From NCBI GenBank assembly GCA_001557035.1, contig LSKJ01000160.1:1-6687 (forward strand): a DNA stretch of 6,687 nt, in the 5' to 3' direction. Origin of the DNA: Rhodospirillaceae bacterium CCH5-H10 (lineage in GTDB: Bacteria; Pseudomonadota; Alphaproteobacteria; Reyranellales; Reyranellaceae). Made by a program: the position numbers and the translations under genes. The notes under the pieces are model-generated. The model was not told the DNA's origin and ran no database searches. It saw only the letters and a program-made list of their open reading frames with translations. Below are positions 5,214-6,687 of the stretch, in pieces (position 1 is the stretch's first letter; each line of letters opens with the position of its first letter).

Positions 5214-6037
5214 TATTTTCTCAGCTTAATAGGCCCGTCGAGTTTGAACAGAACCGTGCGTGAGTCGAAGCACACGGATGCACCGTTCGCCTCGAACAGA
5301 TCGAGGAGGTCGTCACACGTATCCCTCTGCTGCACGAAATAGCGATTGAGGGAAAAGTAGATGCGGCCCGGGTATCTCAGCAGACTGCAAAGATATTCGA
5401 TGAACCAGATCCATTCGTCGATAGTCCAAAATCGGTGCGTGGGGTCACCCAGACTGCGATTGAACATCGGTCGAAGGGCGGTGATGACATCGAATGGGCC
5501 GGCAACCGGCATTCTTTGCATCCGGATAATCGGCTGCGCGATTCGCTCCACGCTGTAGAGGCCGAGAATCTTAGCATATATCGGAATATTCAGATCAATG
5601 CCAATGACCTCATGCCCATATTGCTTTGCGAGAAAGGGGAAGTGCCCCCCACCGGTTGCAAGGTCCAGTATCTTCAATGGAGAAGCGCGGTCAAGTCGCA
5701 GTTCTACGACGTGATGTGCTTTGATCGCAAGGTATCGCGCTATGTCCAGATAGTTGTACTGGCCACCCGCCTTTTGAAAGACAGCGTCCCCGAGCGCGAG
5801 CAGATCGGCTTGAAACTTGCGAAACGTTTCGCGGTCTATGGCTGCCGCTCCTTTGAGGAAAACAGCTTCGATTCGGCGTGGCAATTCCTCCTCGGCGCGC
5901 ACTTCCTCCACTCGTTCGTCGAAATCGGACAGAACCTTGGCTAGAACCGCGCGAGGATCGATTTTGGGACGGTTCACCGCTTCTAGTGGAAGATCCTTCA
6001 AAGTCCATCGACTGGAAGTTTGAGCACTGCTTTCCAT
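5213..6037 (-). CDS. Class I SAM-dependent methyltransferase
   Basis: Predicted 274-residue cytoplasmic methyltransferase with a Rossmann-like fold. Motif I is ILDLATGGGHFPFLAKQYG (123-141), the glycine-rich SAM loop. The next strand, HEVIGIDLN (142-150), ends with Asp148, which would bind the ribose of SAM. GPFDVITALRPMFN (180-193) is the usual motif IV region, and RYPGRIYFSLN (221-231) is a later core strand. The first 115 residues are charged and helical (ERVEEVRAEEELPRRIEAVF at 41-60), with QYNYLDIARYLAIKA just before the fold; this probably contributes to substrate recognition. No signal peptide or membrane helix. The ATG at 6037 is preceded by GAGG (6045-6048) seven bases upstream. The acceptor cannot be told from sequence; sugar, lipid or small-metabolite methylation are all possible. 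It stands alone between IS elements, with no visible operon partner. Confidence 0.87.
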   Translation of the reverse strand: MESSAQTSSRWTLKDLPLEAVNRPKIDPRAVLAKVLSDFDERVEEVRAEEELPRRIEAVFLKGAAAIDRETFRKFQADLLALGDAVFQKAGGQYNYLDIARYLAIKAHHVVELRLDRASPLKILDLATGGGHFPFLAKQYGHEVIGIDLNIPIYAKILGLYSVERIAQPIIRMQRMPVAGPFDVITALRPMFNRSLGDPTHRFWTIDEWIWFIEYLCSLLRYPGRIYFSLNRYFVQQRDTCDDLLDLFEANGASVCFDSRTVLFKLDGPIKLRK

Positions 6038-6266
6038 TGCACCGCCTCAGACCAGATCTATCGCTATCCTCCGACATTCTCAGCAAAAGTGCCAATAAAT
6101 CTTAAGCAATAGCCTTTGATATGTAGCCCTATGCCAACAATAACATCCGGCCGAGGGCACCAAGCGTTGAACTGAATGCAGATCGCCGCAAGCGGTGTTC
6201 GCCCCCCGTTCTTGAACACTCACATGGCACTCAACTGCTGCCAATAGCTCAGGCTGGGCGTGCTGC
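6038..6266. other. Upstream region of the methyltransferase
   Basis: About 230 bases without a gene, which should hold the methyltransferase promoter on the minus strand. It is AT-richer from about 6075 to 6150. I found no convincing -35/-10 pair with correct spacing and no operator-like palindrome. The far end borders the IS481-family element. Confidence 0.4.
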
Positions 6267-6687
6267 TTAGATGTTTAGTCCCGGCATATGCTGGAGCGGA
6301 TTGAGGGTGAATCGGGTAGGCTCCTTTGTCCAGAGCTTGCGGATGTACTCGTAGGGCATGAGGCCATTGAGGGTCTTGAGGCGTCTAGCGAAGTTGTAGG
6401 CTGTGACGAGGTCGGCGGGATGGCTTCGAAGCTGACCGTGATTTTCGCAGTAGAACGTTTGACCGTCGCATCCTTAATCGTTGGGTTCATGCGCTCGACC
6501 TGTCCGTTGGTCCAAAGATGCTTGGGCTTGGCAAGGCGATGGTCGATGTCGACCGCGGCGCAGGTGTATTCGAAGGCGTGACCTCGGAAGGGCTTCTTGC
6601 GTGCGATCAAGTCCTTGATCTCGGCCGCTGTCCAATTCGTGCCACGGGGATCGGTGAAGCGCAGACCGTTGTCTGTAAGCAGGGTAT
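6267..6687 (-). pseudogene. IS481-family transposase, C-terminal part with a frameshift
   Basis: Reading leftward from the window edge: TLLTDNGLRFTDPRGTNWTA with the second catalytic Asp (TDNG), then RKKPFRGHAFEYTCAAVDID, HRLAKPKHLWTNGQVERMN with the catalytic Glu (QVERMN), and TIKDATVKR. At 6454-6455 a one-base loss breaks the frame, probably from a TTT run in the Arg-Phe codon pair. The homology resumes as YCENHGQLRSHPADLVTAYN, FARRLKTLNGLMPYEYI and FTLNPLQHMPGLNI, ending at TAA 6267-6269. This is an rve-type integrase core. Relatives, from memory, have Arg where this copy has Pro after QVERMN, and Leu in place of the Pro in SHPADL, so substitutions have accumulated as well. The N-terminal helix-turn-helix and first Asp lie beyond the window. 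Inactive unless the frameshift is a sequencing error. Confidence 0.9.
6272..6687 (-). mobile_element. IS481-family element, 3' part, runs off the right edge
   Basis: The element contains the C-terminal half of an IS481-type transposase. Its outer boundary may be the TGT at 6272-6274 (TGTTTAGTCCCGGCAT), since IS481 ends commonly begin TGT. If so, the last two bases of the final sense codon and the stop would come from flanking DNA. The opposite end is outside the window, so neither inverted repeat nor target duplication can be checked. Confidence 0.6.

Noticed and set aside
5435..5944. Plus-strand ORF of 169 codons
   Set aside because: Antisense of the methyltransferase, which has a clear SAM motif and ribosome-binding site on the minus strand.
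6075..6095. Sigma-54 promoter (TGGCAC...TTGC) upstream of the methyltransferase
   Set aside because: TGGCAC and TTGC are separated by only two bases instead of five, so the GG and GC elements are three bases too close.
1..6687. A new defence, CRISPR or toxin-antitoxin system
   Set aside because: No repeat array, nuclease, kinase or paired toxin-antitoxin signature is readable on either strand. The only candidate accessory function is the IS passenger gene, whose role is unknown.

Overview
All recognisable genes in this window lie on the minus strand. The window looks like an insertion-sequence-rich accessory region, from a plasmid or genomic island of a fairly GC-rich proteobacterium. The set of transposases (IS630, two kinds of IS5-family element, IS481), with their sequence style and codon choice, points to an alphaproteobacterium. 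That assignment rests on remembered resemblance and was not searched.

Layout from left to right. At 1-305 is the broken N-terminal part of an IS630-family transposase, running off the left edge. About 290 bases follow with no gene, holding one 15-bp palindrome. At 596-1130 is a second, different IS630-family remnant, frameshifted near its N-terminus and cut off after its first catalytic Asp. The stretch 1136-1593 is less GC-rich and holds only doubtful small ORFs. At 1594-2274 is an intact, probably secreted SGNH/GDSL hydrolase. Just upstream of it, at 2250-2399, is a short coding-like stretch without a start codon.

At 2559-3406 is a decayed IS5-family element with matching inverted repeats at both ends. 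Forty-two bases beyond it, at 3453-4940, is a second IS5-family element, complete in structure, with 15-bp terminal inverted repeats and a 4-bp TTAG target duplication. Its transposase carries one frameshift. Its stop codon overlaps (ATGA) the start of a small second gene of unknown function. That passenger gene runs into the inverted repeat, and its stop codon comes from the duplicated target site. This is the most interesting observation in the window.

From 4945 to 5212 there is no gene, but there is a G-rich run followed by a perfect GGGAC/GTCCC hairpin. At 5213-6037 is an intact class I SAM-dependent methyltransferase. The window ends inside an IS481-family transposase (6267-6687) disabled by a frameshift.

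Only the hydrolase and the methyltransferase look like intact host-type genes. Both could modify a surface polysaccharide or secondary metabolite, but nothing else of such a pathway is visible, and repeated IS insertion has probably cut them from their original neighbours. I see no tRNA, rRNA, CRISPR array or obvious defence system.
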